Assembly (NCBI GenBank): GCA_051652645.1
Contig: JBOFUP010000023.1
Span: 1 to 47,449, forward strand
Length of the DNA: 47,449 bases
From: UBA7332 sp051652645
GTDB taxonomy: Bacteria > Bacteroidota > Bacteroidia > Bacteroidales > UBA7332
Direction: 5' to 3'
Under the pieces are notes generated by a model. It did no database searches. It saw only the letters and a program-made list of their open reading frames with translations, and was not told where the DNA came from. Positions within the stretch are counted from its first letter, which is position 1, and each line of letters starts with the position of its first letter. Below, piece after piece: positions 16,549-24,326 of the stretch. The position numbers and the translations under genes were made by a program.

Positions 16549-17004
16549 ATGTTTAAAGATAAGACTATTGTTTATACATCCGGAACATTTGACATGTTTC
16601 ACTATAATCACCTCCGAATGATTAACTATTCGAGAGCTTTGGCGGATATACTAATTGTAGGAGTTAGTACAGATGAATTAGTGATGTCGTATAAACCTAA
16701 ACCTATTATTCCATTTGAGGAGAGGCTTCAAATCTTGGAAGCTCTAAAGACTCCTGATATTGTTATACCACAGCATACTCTAGATCATTCTGAGATAGTC
16801 AAGAAGCTGAACATTGATGCTTTTGTGGTTGGTGATGATTGGTATGGTAAATATGACTATCTAAAGGAGTTGGGGGTGCAAGTTTTTTACTTTCCATATG
16901 GTAATGGGGTCTCCTCTAGCTCTTTAAAAAAGACTATTCATGATAGCTATGAGGAGCAACTCCAACAACAACAGCAGCAGAAACCAACAAAAATAAACAA
17001 GTAG
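16549..17004 (+). CDS. TagD-like cytidylyltransferase family protein with altered motifs and Gln tail
   Basis: A 151-residue nucleotidyltransferase of the glycerol-3-phosphate cytidylyltransferase type, which activates a phospho-alcohol with CTP. TSGTFDMFHYNH (residues 10-21), VSTDE (39-43) and DAFVVGDDWYGKYDYLKE (90-107) are close to TagD. Two signatures differ: the catalytic HxGH is His18-Tyr-Asn20-His21, and RTEGISTT near the C-terminus is replaced by YGNGVSSSS (117-125), losing the Arg. The end is rich in Gln (139-144) and Lys. It leads a five-gene unit; the SDR gene starts 11 bases after its stop. The substrate is not known; the altered motifs suggest something other than glycerol phosphate. 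Confidence 0.8.
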   Translation: MFKDKTIVYTSGTFDMFHYNHLRMINYSRALADILIVGVSTDELVMSYKPKPIIPFEERLQILEALKTPDIVIPQHTLDHSEIVKKLNIDAFVVGDDWYGKYDYLKELGVQVFYFPYGNGVSSSSLKKTIHDSYEEQLQQQQQQKPTKINK

Positions 17005-17015
17005 ATATATACCTT

Positions 17016-17747
17016 ATGCAGAGACGAGTAGCTTTGATTACTGGAGGAACAAAGGGGATTGGATTTGCCGTTGCAAAACGTATGGCTAGAGATTCTTTTG
17101 ACCTGATATTAACATATTCTACTGATAGTGTTTTAGCATCTAACGTGGCATCACAACTCGAAGGGGAGTTTAGTTGTCGTGTTTGGGTGTTAAGAGCTGA
17201 TTCTTCAGATCTGGATTCAATAGAAGATACAGTATCCTCAATAAGGCAATTAGGTGTGAAGCTAGATGTAATACTTTTTAATGCGGGTTTAACTTCTAGA
17301 ACACCGTTTGGGGAGATAATAAAGGAGGATTGGTCAAGAGTCTTCAACGCCAACCTACACTATCCAGTATTCTTTTTGCAGGAATCGATAGGTTTGCTTC
17401 GAAGTGGTGCGTCGGTGATGTTTACCGGCTCACTCATGGGGATACATCCACATTCTCTTTCATTGGCCTATGGGGTTAGTAAAGCATCAGTCCATGCGTT
17501 GGTTCGTAACCTAGTAAAGTTTTTAGAGCCTTATAAAATACGTGTTAATTGTGTGGTGCCCGGATTTGTAGATACCGAGTGGCAAAAGAGTAAACCATCA
17601 GAGATTAGGTCTAGCATAGAGTTGAAGGTTGCAGAACATAGATTTTGTGATCCAAATGAGTTGACTGATGCATATATGTTATTGGTAAATAATTCATATA
17701 TGAATGGAGAGATGATAGTTGTCGATGGTGGTTACTCGTATAAATAG
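17016..17747 (+). CDS. Short-chain dehydrogenase/reductase
   Basis: A 243-residue classical SDR, NAD(P)H-dependent. It has the Rossmann motif TGGTKGIG (9-16), NAG (89-91), Asn112, and the catalytic Ser139, Tyr152 and Lys156 (YGVSK). The C-terminal MIVVDGGYSYK is like FabG. Alone it could pass as a 3-oxoacyl-ACP reductase, but it sits 11 bases after a cytidylyltransferase gene and before a CDP-alcohol phosphotransferase gene, so reduction of a keto-polyol or its phosphate to supply the head-group alcohol is a reasonable inference. Bcs1 of Haemophilus influenzae joins an SDR and a CTP-transferase for CDP-ribitol, a parallel in logic only. Confidence 0.85.
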   Translation: MQRRVALITGGTKGIGFAVAKRMARDSFDLILTYSTDSVLASNVASQLEGEFSCRVWVLRADSSDLDSIEDTVSSIRQLGVKLDVILFNAGLTSRTPFGEIIKEDWSRVFNANLHYPVFFLQESIGLLRSGASVMFTGSLMGIHPHSLSLAYGVSKASVHALVRNLVKFLEPYKIRVNCVVPGFVDTEWQKSKPSEIRSSIELKVAEHRFCDPNELTDAYMLLVNNSYMNGEMIVVDGGYSYK

Positions 17748-17824
17748 TCATATGCCTTCTAAGTTTTTTTGAAGATAAAGAAAGTGTGTTAGTTAGTAAT
17801 ATATAAATATAAAAGGTAATAAGA

Positions 17825-18769
17825 ATGAGTAATGAGTCAATTACATTAGAGTCCTCTCTAAAGTCTATAGAGACAGAGAATTGGTTGGATAGGAAGTTCT
17901 ACAGACCGATAGGATTCTGGATTGCAATGAAGCTTAGAAATAGTGGTATAACGCCAAATCAAATAACTATAATATCTATTTTTGTTGGTGTTGCAGGTGG
18001 AGCATGTTTTTATTCTACTTCTTTAGAGTGGAACATTCTTGGTGTTATATTGATGGTTTATGCTAATATTTTAGATTGCGTAGATGGACAATTAGCTCGT
18101 CTGACGGGGATAAAGTCAAAAGTGGGACGTATTATTGATGGATTTGCTGGAGATCTTTGGTTTGCAACTCTTTACATAGCTATAGCTCTACGATTGATGA
18201 GCGTTGGTTGGGGAGTTTGGGTATTCCTTTTTGCTATTCTAGCAGGTTACTCTCACTCTCGCCAAGCTGCAATGGCCGATTATTATAAAACTCTACACCT
18301 TTTCTTTATTAGTAAATCCAAGGGTTCTGAGTTTGATAATCATGAGAATCTTCAGCGTCACTGGAAAGAAACTAAGTGGAGTGATGATAGGGTATATAAA
18401 TTCTTCCTTTTCTTCTATCGCTTTTACACAGTAGCTCAAGAAAAGGCTACACCATCACTTCAAAAGTTATTAAAAGAGCTAGAGAGTAGATTCAAAGGAG
18501 ATATTCCAGAGAAGTTGCGAGGTAAGTTTAGAAAAAAGAGCTCTAAGCTTATGCCATATATAGATATGCTTACTTTCAACGGAAGGACATGGTTTTTGTT
18601 TATTGTAACCATCTTAGGTTCTCTTTTTGACAACCCAATCTTGGCAGGACTTCCATTCTTATACTATATATATGAGATTGTAATTCTTAATGCTTTTCTT
18701 ATTTATTCGGTTCGTAAGCACGAAGGTATTTGTGATCACTACTTAGATAAGATCCATAAATACTCGTAA
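17825..18769 (+). CDS. CDP-alcohol phosphatidyltransferase family protein with shifted fourth Asp
   Basis: A 314-residue membrane protein of the CDP-alcohol phosphotransferase family, which swaps CMP on a CDP-linked substrate for an alcohol. Motif residues are Asp84, Asp87, Gly88, Ala91, Arg92, Gly101 and Asp105. The usual fourth Asp (position 109) is Gly, with Asp at 110 (IIDGFAGD), so the last spacing is x4 instead of x3. A long soluble insert (about 158-245, Lys/Glu-rich) separates the catalytic helices from the last two or three helices; this is longer than PgsA or PssA. It follows the SDR gene by 77 bases. It may join a CDP-alcohol made by the first gene to a lipid acceptor, or a CDP-lipid to an alcohol; the sequence does not say which. 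Confidence 0.82.
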   Translation: MSNESITLESSLKSIETENWLDRKFYRPIGFWIAMKLRNSGITPNQITIISIFVGVAGGACFYSTSLEWNILGVILMVYANILDCVDGQLARLTGIKSKVGRIIDGFAGDLWFATLYIAIALRLMSVGWGVWVFLFAILAGYSHSRQAAMADYYKTLHLFFISKSKGSEFDNHENLQRHWKETKWSDDRVYKFFLFFYRFYTVAQEKATPSLQKLLKELESRFKGDIPEKLRGKFRKKSSKLMPYIDMLTFNGRTWFLFIVTILGSLFDNPILAGLPFLYYIYEIVILNAFLIYSVRKHEGICDHYLDKIHKYS

Positions 18770-18803
18770 ACTTTCACATCAAGATATTCAATCTACTTTT
18801 CAT

Positions 18804-19850
18804 ATGTCTAAGAGTAAATCGTCACTCTATCGCAATCTTTTTTTTGTTGTCGGTATTATTACCATATTATTTATGGTTAATTCAATTGGTTTTGAGTCGA
18901 TATATCAAAACATACAGCAAGCAGGATTGTGGTTTGGTGTAATAATTGTTATTTGGGCTGTTGTATATGTGATTAACGCTCTCTCTCTTCAGTTGATAAT
19001 CTCAGATGGAAGTACAGAGGGGGAGAGTGTGAATTTTCTCCATACCCTAAAGATTATTATTAGTGGGTATGCAATAAATTATACCACCCCTATGGGGCTC
19101 CTCGGAGGAGAGCCTTATCGTGTGATGGAGCTTAAGCCTGTTTTAGGAGTTAAGAAAGCGACTTCAGCCGTAATATTATATGCGATGATGCATTTTGTTT
19201 CGCATTTCATCTTGTGGCTTTTGGCAGTTCTTTTAATTGTCCTTTTTGTTCCCATAGAGAGTGACTTCCTCACTTATATGCTTTGGTCAATCTTTATTGG
19301 CGCCTCATTGCTAATAATTGCATTCTTTAGATGGTATAAGTCGGGGATGGTTTTTAGGGTAATATCTACGCTATCTAAAATACCTTTTCTAAAATCAAGG
19401 GTGGTAAAGTTCAGAGATGCCAACGAGGAGTCACTCCGAGAGATAGACTCACTAATATCTGATCTTTGGCTAAATAGAAGAAAGACATTTTTTGCCTCGT
19501 TGGCCATTGAGCTATTATCTAGGCTGTTTAGTTGTCTTGAGGTTTATGTTCTGCTTTATGCTATTGGGATGGATATTACCTATATGCAATCAGTTATTAT
19601 TGTCGCATTAGCCACACTCATTGCTAATCTTGTCTTCTTTTCGCCTATGCAGCTCGGTTCTCGAGAGGGTGGATATGCCTTAGCACTCACGACCTTGTCA
19701 TTAAGTTCAATATCTGGAGCAGGTATTTACGTTAGTTTGTCTACACGTGTTAGAGAGCTTTTCTGGATATGTGTAGGGATTTCAGTTATGAAGTACAAAT
19801 CATTAAAGGGTAATCATGAAAACGTCAGCTATAGGGAGAGAGGAGCTTGA
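18804..19850 (+). CDS. Lysylphosphatidylglycerol synthase TM-family (UPF0104/AglD2-like) membrane protein
   Basis: 348 residues, mostly membrane helices (about eight). The family marks are TTPMGLLGGEPYRV (about 93-106) and PMQLGSREGGYAL near residue 285. This is the flippase-like transmembrane domain of MprF without its aminoacyl-transferase domain, so it is not an aminoacylating enzyme by itself. Members are proposed to move or present lipids across the inner membrane. It starts 34 bases after the phosphotransferase stop, and its last 35 bases overlap the acyltransferase gene, so the two are probably translationally coupled. A role in flipping the product of the cluster is inferred from position. 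Confidence 0.8.
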   Translation: MSKSKSSLYRNLFFVVGIITILFMVNSIGFESIYQNIQQAGLWFGVIIVIWAVVYVINALSLQLIISDGSTEGESVNFLHTLKIIISGYAINYTTPMGLLGGEPYRVMELKPVLGVKKATSAVILYAMMHFVSHFILWLLAVLLIVLFVPIESDFLTYMLWSIFIGASLLIIAFFRWYKSGMVFRVISTLSKIPFLKSRVVKFRDANEESLREIDSLISDLWLNRRKTFFASLAIELLSRLFSCLEVYVLLYAIGMDITYMQSVIIVALATLIANLVFFSPMQLGSREGGYALALTTLSLSSISGAGIYVSLSTRVRELFWICVGISVMKYKSLKGNHENVSYRERGA

Positions 19851-20649
19851 AGCAGCGTCCCCTATATTTAAAGGAAAAATAGGAGCCTTGCTAGGGCGTC
19901 TATTTCTTAAGCTTACGAAGATTGACAGAGTTAATCTCCTCTATAAGAGGTGTTGTCATAAACGTGGGCATGCCTTTACTACTTTAGCTCTTGAGGATAT
20001 GGAAGTCTCATATGAGTTGGTAGGAGGTGAAAACTTAGATAATCTTCCACATGGGTCTTTTATTACAGTCTCAAATCATCCGCTTGGAGGTATTGATGGT
20101 GTAATGCTAATAGATATTATCGCAAAGCGTAGGTCAGACTATAAAGTTATGGTCAATGGAGTATTGACTAATCTTGAGGCTATGAGTGATAATTTTATTG
20201 CAGTAAAACCTTCTACAAGTAGTACCTCAAAGAGTGTTGATGCAGCAAATATAGCAGGTATTAGAGAATCCCTAGCTCACGTTAGAGCAGGTCATCCGAT
20301 GGGTTTTTTTCCTGCAGGAGCTATATCTATGCTTGATTGTAAAACGGGTGTAATTGAAGATAGGGATTGGCAGCAGAGCGTAGTTAGACTAATACAAAAA
20401 GCAGCCGTGCCAATATATCCTATCTATTTTGATGGATTAAATTCAAATTTTTTCTACCAACTTGGACGTATTGATTGGCGTATTCGGACCTTAAGGGTGG
20501 CATGGGAGGTTTTTAATAAGAAAGGAGAGGTTATGAAGGTTGTGATTGGAAAGCCAATAACTGCAAAAGAGCAAGCTAAATATAAGAGTGTTGATAGCCT
20601 TGCAGCCTTTTTAAAAGAGAAGACTTATCAATTAAAGCCTACTAAATAG
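19816..20649 (+). CDS. PlsC-like phospholipid/glycerol acyltransferase
   Basis: A 277-residue acyltransferase. The catalytic block is SNHPLGGIDG (His88-x5-Asp94, one residue longer than HX4D), and the FPAGAIS motif binds the phosphate-bearing acceptor. It resembles the hemolysin-like O-acyltransferases of Bacteroidota rather than canonical PlsC, which has HX4D and FPEGTRS. It overlaps the preceding membrane-protein gene by 35 bases. ATG 19816 is the first in frame; a start inside the overlap is natural for coupled translation. It probably adds a fatty acyl chain to the lipid product of the cluster; the acceptor is unknown. Confidence 0.82.
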   Translation: MKTSAIGREELEAASPIFKGKIGALLGRLFLKLTKIDRVNLLYKRCCHKRGHAFTTLALEDMEVSYELVGGENLDNLPHGSFITVSNHPLGGIDGVMLIDIIAKRRSDYKVMVNGVLTNLEAMSDNFIAVKPSTSSTSKSVDAANIAGIRESLAHVRAGHPMGFFPAGAISMLDCKTGVIEDRDWQQSVVRLIQKAAVPIYPIYFDGLNSNFFYQLGRIDWRIRTLRVAWEVFNKKGEVMKVVIGKPITAKEQAKYKSVDSLAAFLKEKTYQLKPTK

Positions 20650-20664
20650 ATGTTTAGTATATAT

Positions 20665-20705
20665 AACAATGGCTCTCACCGTGTAAATCAGTGAGAGCCA
20701 TTGTT
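20665..20705. terminator. Bidirectional terminator hairpin
   Basis: AACAATGGCTCTCAC (20665-20679) and GTGAGAGCCATTGTT (20691-20705) form a perfect 15-bp stem with an 11-base loop between the convergent acyltransferase and riboflavin synthase genes. Confidence 0.75.
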
Positions 20706-20710
20706 GTATA

Positions 20711-21313
20711 TTAGTTGAATCTCATCATTTTTGAAAGATATTTACCAACGATATCAAATTCAAGATTAACAATAGAGCCAACTTGGAATTGATGAAAGTT
20801 TGTGTGCTCATAAGTATAAGGTATAATAGCTACTTCAAAACTATTGTCAGTAGAGTTGCATACAGTAAGACTTACCCCATTTACACACACTGAGCCTTTC
20901 TCTACAGTCATATAGCCCTGACGAGCCATTTCTTTGTTGAATTCATAATCAAACTTGAAATACCAACTACCATCAACCTCTGAGATACTTCTGCATACAG
21001 CTGTTTGGTCTACATGACCTTGAACTATATGTCCATCCAAGCGACCATTCATGATCATACTACGTTCAAGATTAACTTTATCACCAACACTGAGTTTACC
21101 AAGATTAGATCTTTCTATTGTCTCTTTAATTGCTGTCACAGTATATCTATTACCTTGAATGTTTACAACTGTCAGGCACACTCCATTATGAGCAATGCTC
21201 TGATCTATTTTCAATTCATTGGTAAAGGAGCATTCCATAGTGATATTTAGGTTGCTCTGATCTTTTTCGATTGCAACAATTCTTGCTGCCTCTTCTATTA
21301 TTCCTGAAAACAT
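20711..21313 (-). CDS. ribE: Riboflavin synthase, alpha chain
   Basis: A 200-residue enzyme that dismutates two 6,7-dimethyl-8-ribityllumazine molecules to riboflavin. It opens with MFSGIIEE and shows the two lumazine-binding repeats: repeat 1 (about 1-95, IAHNGVCLTV and GHIVQGHVDQ) and repeat 2 (about 96-195, SVCVNGVSLTV). Length is normal. A single-gene unit with its own -7 element; no FMN riboswitch is seen upstream. Confidence 0.95.
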   Translation of the reverse strand: MFSGIIEEAARIVAIEKDQSNLNITMECSFTNELKIDQSIAHNGVCLTVVNIQGNRYTVTAIKETIERSNLGKLSVGDKVNLERSMIMNGRLDGHIVQGHVDQTAVCRSISEVDGSWYFKFDYEFNKEMARQGYMTVEKGSVCVNGVSLTVCNSTDNSFEVAIIPYTYEHTNFHQFQVGSIVNLEFDIVGKYLSKMMRFN

Positions 21314-21372
21314 ACTCTTTGTTTGTTTAGATTAATATCTATGGACTTAAATCTCTATTTCTAGATAGCTTC

Positions 21373-21380
21373 CAAAAGTA
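21373..21380 (-). promoter_or_regulatory. -7 element of riboflavin synthase gene
   Basis: TACTTTTG on the minus strand is an exact TAnnTTTG match, 60 bases before the ATG. A partial -33 (ATTG) is 19 bases further up. Confidence 0.5.
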
Positions 21381-21513
21381 GAAAAAGGTTCTGATAATTC
21401 AATCTTATAATTGATAAAATAGTACACCAATGTTTAGTAATGTGAAATATGTTATTTTGAAGCTGTTGTTTTGTTAAATATGGTAATATGTATTCGCCTT
21501 ATATCATATTCTA

Positions 21514-21546
21514 TTTGGAGTGTATAGTTCAAACAATATATATTTG
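21514..21546 (+). promoter_or_regulatory. Promoter of the Fur-family gene
   Basis: TTTG (21514-21517), 21-base spacer and TATATTTG (21539-21546, exact). The start codon is 47 bases downstream. Confidence 0.6.
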
Positions 21547-21592
21547 CAATACAAAAATGAAACAATTACAAATTTGACTTTAGGTACTGAAT

Positions 21593-22024
21593 ATGAAATT
21601 AAGTAATGAAGCCCAGCAGAGACTTGTGGAATTTGGTATTAAGCCTTCAGTTCAGAGAATTGCCATAATGGATTATTTGCTAACGCATAAAACACATCCA
21701 ACAGTGGACGATATTTTTATGGATTTGGTAACTGTTATACCTACTCTTTCGAGAACTACTGTATACAATACCCTAGGTCTATTTGTCGAAAATGGAGCTG
21801 CTCTCTGTTTAGGGATAGAGCAGAAGAGTGCTCGATATGACGGCGATATATCAAACCATGCCCACTTCCTTTGTAAAAAGTGTGGAGCAGTAGAGGATGT
21901 ACATGACTTCGCAGATACTAACATCATTTCAGCTATGCCTGAGGGTTTTCAGGTCACTGAGGTCCATGTTTACTACAAAGGATATTGCAGTAAATGTCAA
22001 GAACAAAGTCAGACGAATTGTTGA
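21593..22024 (+). CDS. Fur-family (PerR-like) transcriptional repressor
   Basis: A 143-residue Fur-family regulator. The N-terminal winged helix (about 1-80) includes THPTVDDIFMDL and the LSRTTVYNTLGLFVENG recognition region. The metal domain has His-rich NHAHFLCKKCG and the structural zinc Cys pairs CKKC and CSKC. The rubrerythrin gene begins 46 bases after its stop, so control of a peroxide-defence gene is likely, favouring a PerR role over iron or zinc control. This is inferred from position. Confidence 0.88.
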   Translation: MKLSNEAQQRLVEFGIKPSVQRIAIMDYLLTHKTHPTVDDIFMDLVTVIPTLSRTTVYNTLGLFVENGAALCLGIEQKSARYDGDISNHAHFLCKKCGAVEDVHDFADTNIISAMPEGFQVTEVHVYYKGYCSKCQEQSQTNC

Positions 22025-22070
22025 TTTAAAGTTGAACACGAATTTATCTAATCGAAAAAGAGCTAAAGTT

Positions 22071-22625
22071 ATGTCTAAGAAATTTATTTGTACGGTTTGT
22101 GGTTATGTTCATGCAGGAGATGCTGCACCAGAGAGATGTCCTCAATGTAAAGTGCCAGCAAACAAGTTTACTGAGCAAGTTGAGACAGAAGGTGAGTTGA
22201 CATGGGCTGATGAGCACCGTATTGGAGTAGCTGCAGATTGTGATGCTGAGGTTTTGGAAGGTTTGAAAGCTCACTTTGCTGGTGAGTGTACTGAGGTTGG
22301 GATGTACCTAGCTATGAGCCGTCAAGCAGACCGTGAAGGTTATCCTGAGATCGCTGAAGCATATAAAAGAATTGCATGGGAAGAGGCAGAGCACGCAGCT
22401 CGTTTTGCTGAACTTCTAGGTGAAGTTGTTTGGGATACTAAAACAAACCTTAAGCTTCGTATGGAAGCAGAAGCGGGTGCTTGTGCAGACAAAAAACGTA
22501 TTGCGACTCGTGCAAAAGAGTTGGGTCTTGATGCAGTTCATGACACAGTTCACGAGATGTGTAAAGACGAAGCTCGTCACGGACAAGCTTTCCAAGGTCT
22601 ATACAACCGTTTCTTCAAGAAATAA
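22071..22625 (+). CDS. Rubrerythrin, rubredoxin-first (reverse) type
   Basis: A 184-residue non-haem iron peroxidase that reduces hydrogen peroxide in anaerobes. The rubredoxin-like domain is N-terminal (CTVCGY and CPQCKVP, residues about 6-27), the reverse of classical rubrerythrin. The ferritin-like domain follows with di-iron ligands in GECTEVGMYL, EEAEHAARF, MEAEAGA and HEMCKDEARHG. ATG 22071 gives the natural start MSKKFICTVCGY; the frame extends upstream only through the end of the Fur gene. Cotranscription with the Fur gene is likely and an intrinsic terminator follows. Confidence 0.93.
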   Translation: MSKKFICTVCGYVHAGDAAPERCPQCKVPANKFTEQVETEGELTWADEHRIGVAADCDAEVLEGLKAHFAGECTEVGMYLAMSRQADREGYPEIAEAYKRIAWEEAEHAARFAELLGEVVWDTKTNLKLRMEAEAGACADKKRIATRAKELGLDAVHDTVHEMCKDEARHGQAFQGLYNRFFKK

Positions 22626-22650
22626 TTATAACCTTTTTGGGAAATATAAG

Positions 22651-22678
22651 AGGAGAGTTGATACATTTCAACTCTCCT
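22651..22678 (+). terminator. Intrinsic terminator after rubrerythrin
   Basis: AGGAGAGTTGA (22651-22661) and TCAACTCTCCT (22668-22678) form an 11-bp stem with a 6-base loop, followed by a T-rich tract that overlaps the tsaD -7 element. Confidence 0.85.
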
Positions 22679-22683
22679 TTTTC

Positions 22684-22691
22684 TATTTTTG
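22684..22691 (+). promoter_or_regulatory. -7 element of tsaD
   Basis: TATTTTTG is an exact TAnnTTTG match inside the T-tract of the preceding terminator, 34 bases before the tsaD ATG. Confidence 0.45.
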
Positions 22692-22725
22692 TACCCTAAC
22701 ATACTTCTTTAATTAGATACTATTT

Positions 22726-23745
22726 ATGAGCATAACTATATTAGGTATTGAGTCCTCTTGTGACGATACTTCGGCAGCAGTGATACGCGATGGTGTAATT
22801 CTTTCAAATGTAATATCAAATCAAGATGTACATCGCCAATATGGGGGTGTTGTCCCAGAGTTAGCCTCAAGAGCTCATCAGCAGAATATAATTCCTGTTG
22901 TACATGAAGCACTACGCCGTGCAGGAGTTGAGCCATCAACTCTATCTGCTATAGCATTCACTAGGGGACCGGGTTTGATGGGTTCACTTCTCGTAGGTAC
23001 TTCATTCACAAAAGGATTCTCACTTGCACTTGATGTTCCAATGATTGAGGTTAATCACCTCCAAGCGCACGTGCAAGCACACTTCATTAAGGAGTGTGAA
23101 GAGCAGGATAATCTACCAAACTTTCCATTCCTATGCCTTTTAGTCTCTGGGGGTAATTCGCAGATAATAGTTGTTAGATCACACTCTGACATGGAAGTAG
23201 TTGGCCAAACTATAGACGATGCAGCTGGTGAAGCATTCGATAAGTGTGCAAAGGTTATGGGGCTTGGCTATCCTGGTGGTCCTGTTGTCGACCGTTTAGC
23301 AAAAGAGGGTAATGCCAAAGCATTCAAATTTAGCAAACCTCACATCGCAGGATATGATTATAGCTTTAGTGGTCTAAAAACATCATTCCTATACCTGCTT
23401 CGAGATGAGTTGAAGAATAATGCAAACTTCATTGAGGAGAATAAAGCAGACCTGTGTGCGTCTCTTCAAGCTACTGTTATTGATATTCTTATGGATAAGC
23501 TTAGAAAAGCATCCAAAGATCTTGGTATAAACGAAGTTGCAGTCGCAGGTGGTGTGTCAGCTAACTCAGGACTCAGAGCCTCTTTTGAGGATCATGCACA
23601 AAGATACGGTTGGAAGATACATATTCCTAAGTTTGCTTTTACTACGGACAATGCGGCTATGGTTGCTATCTCTGGATATTATAAATTCTTCAATCAAGAG
23701 TTCTGTGAGATGGATGTCGCTCCATTCTCAAGAGTTACGATATAG
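22726..23745 (+). CDS. tsaD: tRNA N6-adenosine threonylcarbamoyltransferase TsaD
   Basis: A 339-residue TsaD that transfers threonylcarbamoyl from its adenylate to A37 of ANN-decoding tRNAs, working with TsaB and TsaE. It begins LGIESSCDDTSAAV, has the metal motif HLQAH (His111, His115), the LVSGGNSQI ATP-site segment, and the family run IDDAAGEAFDKCAKVMGLGYPGGP. The last metal Asp is in FTTDNAAM. A single-gene unit with a likely terminator 70 bases downstream. Confidence 0.97.
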   Translation: MSITILGIESSCDDTSAAVIRDGVILSNVISNQDVHRQYGGVVPELASRAHQQNIIPVVHEALRRAGVEPSTLSAIAFTRGPGLMGSLLVGTSFTKGFSLALDVPMIEVNHLQAHVQAHFIKECEEQDNLPNFPFLCLLVSGGNSQIIVVRSHSDMEVVGQTIDDAAGEAFDKCAKVMGLGYPGGPVVDRLAKEGNAKAFKFSKPHIAGYDYSFSGLKTSFLYLLRDELKNNANFIEENKADLCASLQATVIDILMDKLRKASKDLGINEVAVAGGVSANSGLRASFEDHAQRYGWKIHIPKFAFTTDNAAMVAISGYYKFFNQEFCEMDVAPFSRVTI

Positions 23746-23814
23746 AACAATAGGAGTAATCCATTAATTAGTATGTAATTATTGTTGTCCAATATAAGCT
23801 CTTGGATGATCAAT

Positions 23815-23851
23815 AAAAGGTCTGAATCCTTCAATAGGGCTCAGACCTTTT
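23815..23851 (+). terminator. Hairpin after tsaD
   Basis: AAAAGGTCTGA (23815-23825) and TCAGACCTTTT (23841-23851) form an 11-bp stem, with CCT/AGG pairing inside the 15-base loop. It is bidirectional in form. Confidence 0.75.
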
Positions 23852-24201
23852 GGTTTACTTTACGGTTTTTCATGTCCAAATATATCAAGCAAAAGTTACA
23901 TACTTACCGTTGTTATGCCAATTTTACAAAATGGCAATATGGTGACAACAAGCACCTCCTTTGATCTATTTTACAGCATTACGTTGCAGATATTATATCA
24001 ATTGTAGTCAAGAAGAGATTTAAAATGTAGTGGAGTTTCTCGAATATAGTTACAATGGTACGACAGATATTGATGTTCCTTATTTGTCTAAGTTCTGATA
24101 ATACTCCTAAAAAGTCTTGGATTCTGATTGATGAAAAGAGCTTTATAGCACCACCCTAAATTACTTTATTGGATTAAGCTAGCTTACGTTTTATATATAA
24201 A

Positions 24202-24242
24202 TCCCGAATAGCCATTAGATAGACGATTCGGGAAGTTTTTTT
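24202..24242 (+). terminator. Orphan intrinsic terminator
   Basis: TCCCGAAT (24202-24209) and ATTCGGGA (24226-24233) form an 8-bp stem, followed by a T-run to 24242. No gene on this strand ends between the tsaD terminator and here. Confidence 0.7.
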
Positions 24243-24278
24243 GTGCTCTAATCCCTTTGCCACACAGTAATAATATGC

Positions 24279-24326
24279 AATAAAGAGTTCAGACTCCAAA
24301 AATGTTTGGAATTTGAACTCTTTATT
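24279..24326 (-). terminator. Two-part hairpin after threonine aldolase gene
   Basis: AATAAAGAGTTCA (24279-24291) pairs with TGAACTCTTTATT (24314-24326), and TCCAAA/TTTGGA (24295-24300, 24305-24310) forms an inner stem. Confidence 0.7.

Noticed and set aside
17016..17747. FabG (fatty-acid synthesis reductase)
   Set aside because: Motifs are compatible with any classical SDR, and no fatty-acid synthesis genes are nearby; the context points to polyol metabolism.
18804..19850. MprF lysyl-phosphatidylglycerol synthase
   Set aside because: Only the transmembrane flippase-like part is present; the aminoacyl-transferase domain is missing.
23782..23964. 60-codon frame downstream of tsaD
   Set aside because: It covers the tsaD terminator and has no recognisable motif or promoter.
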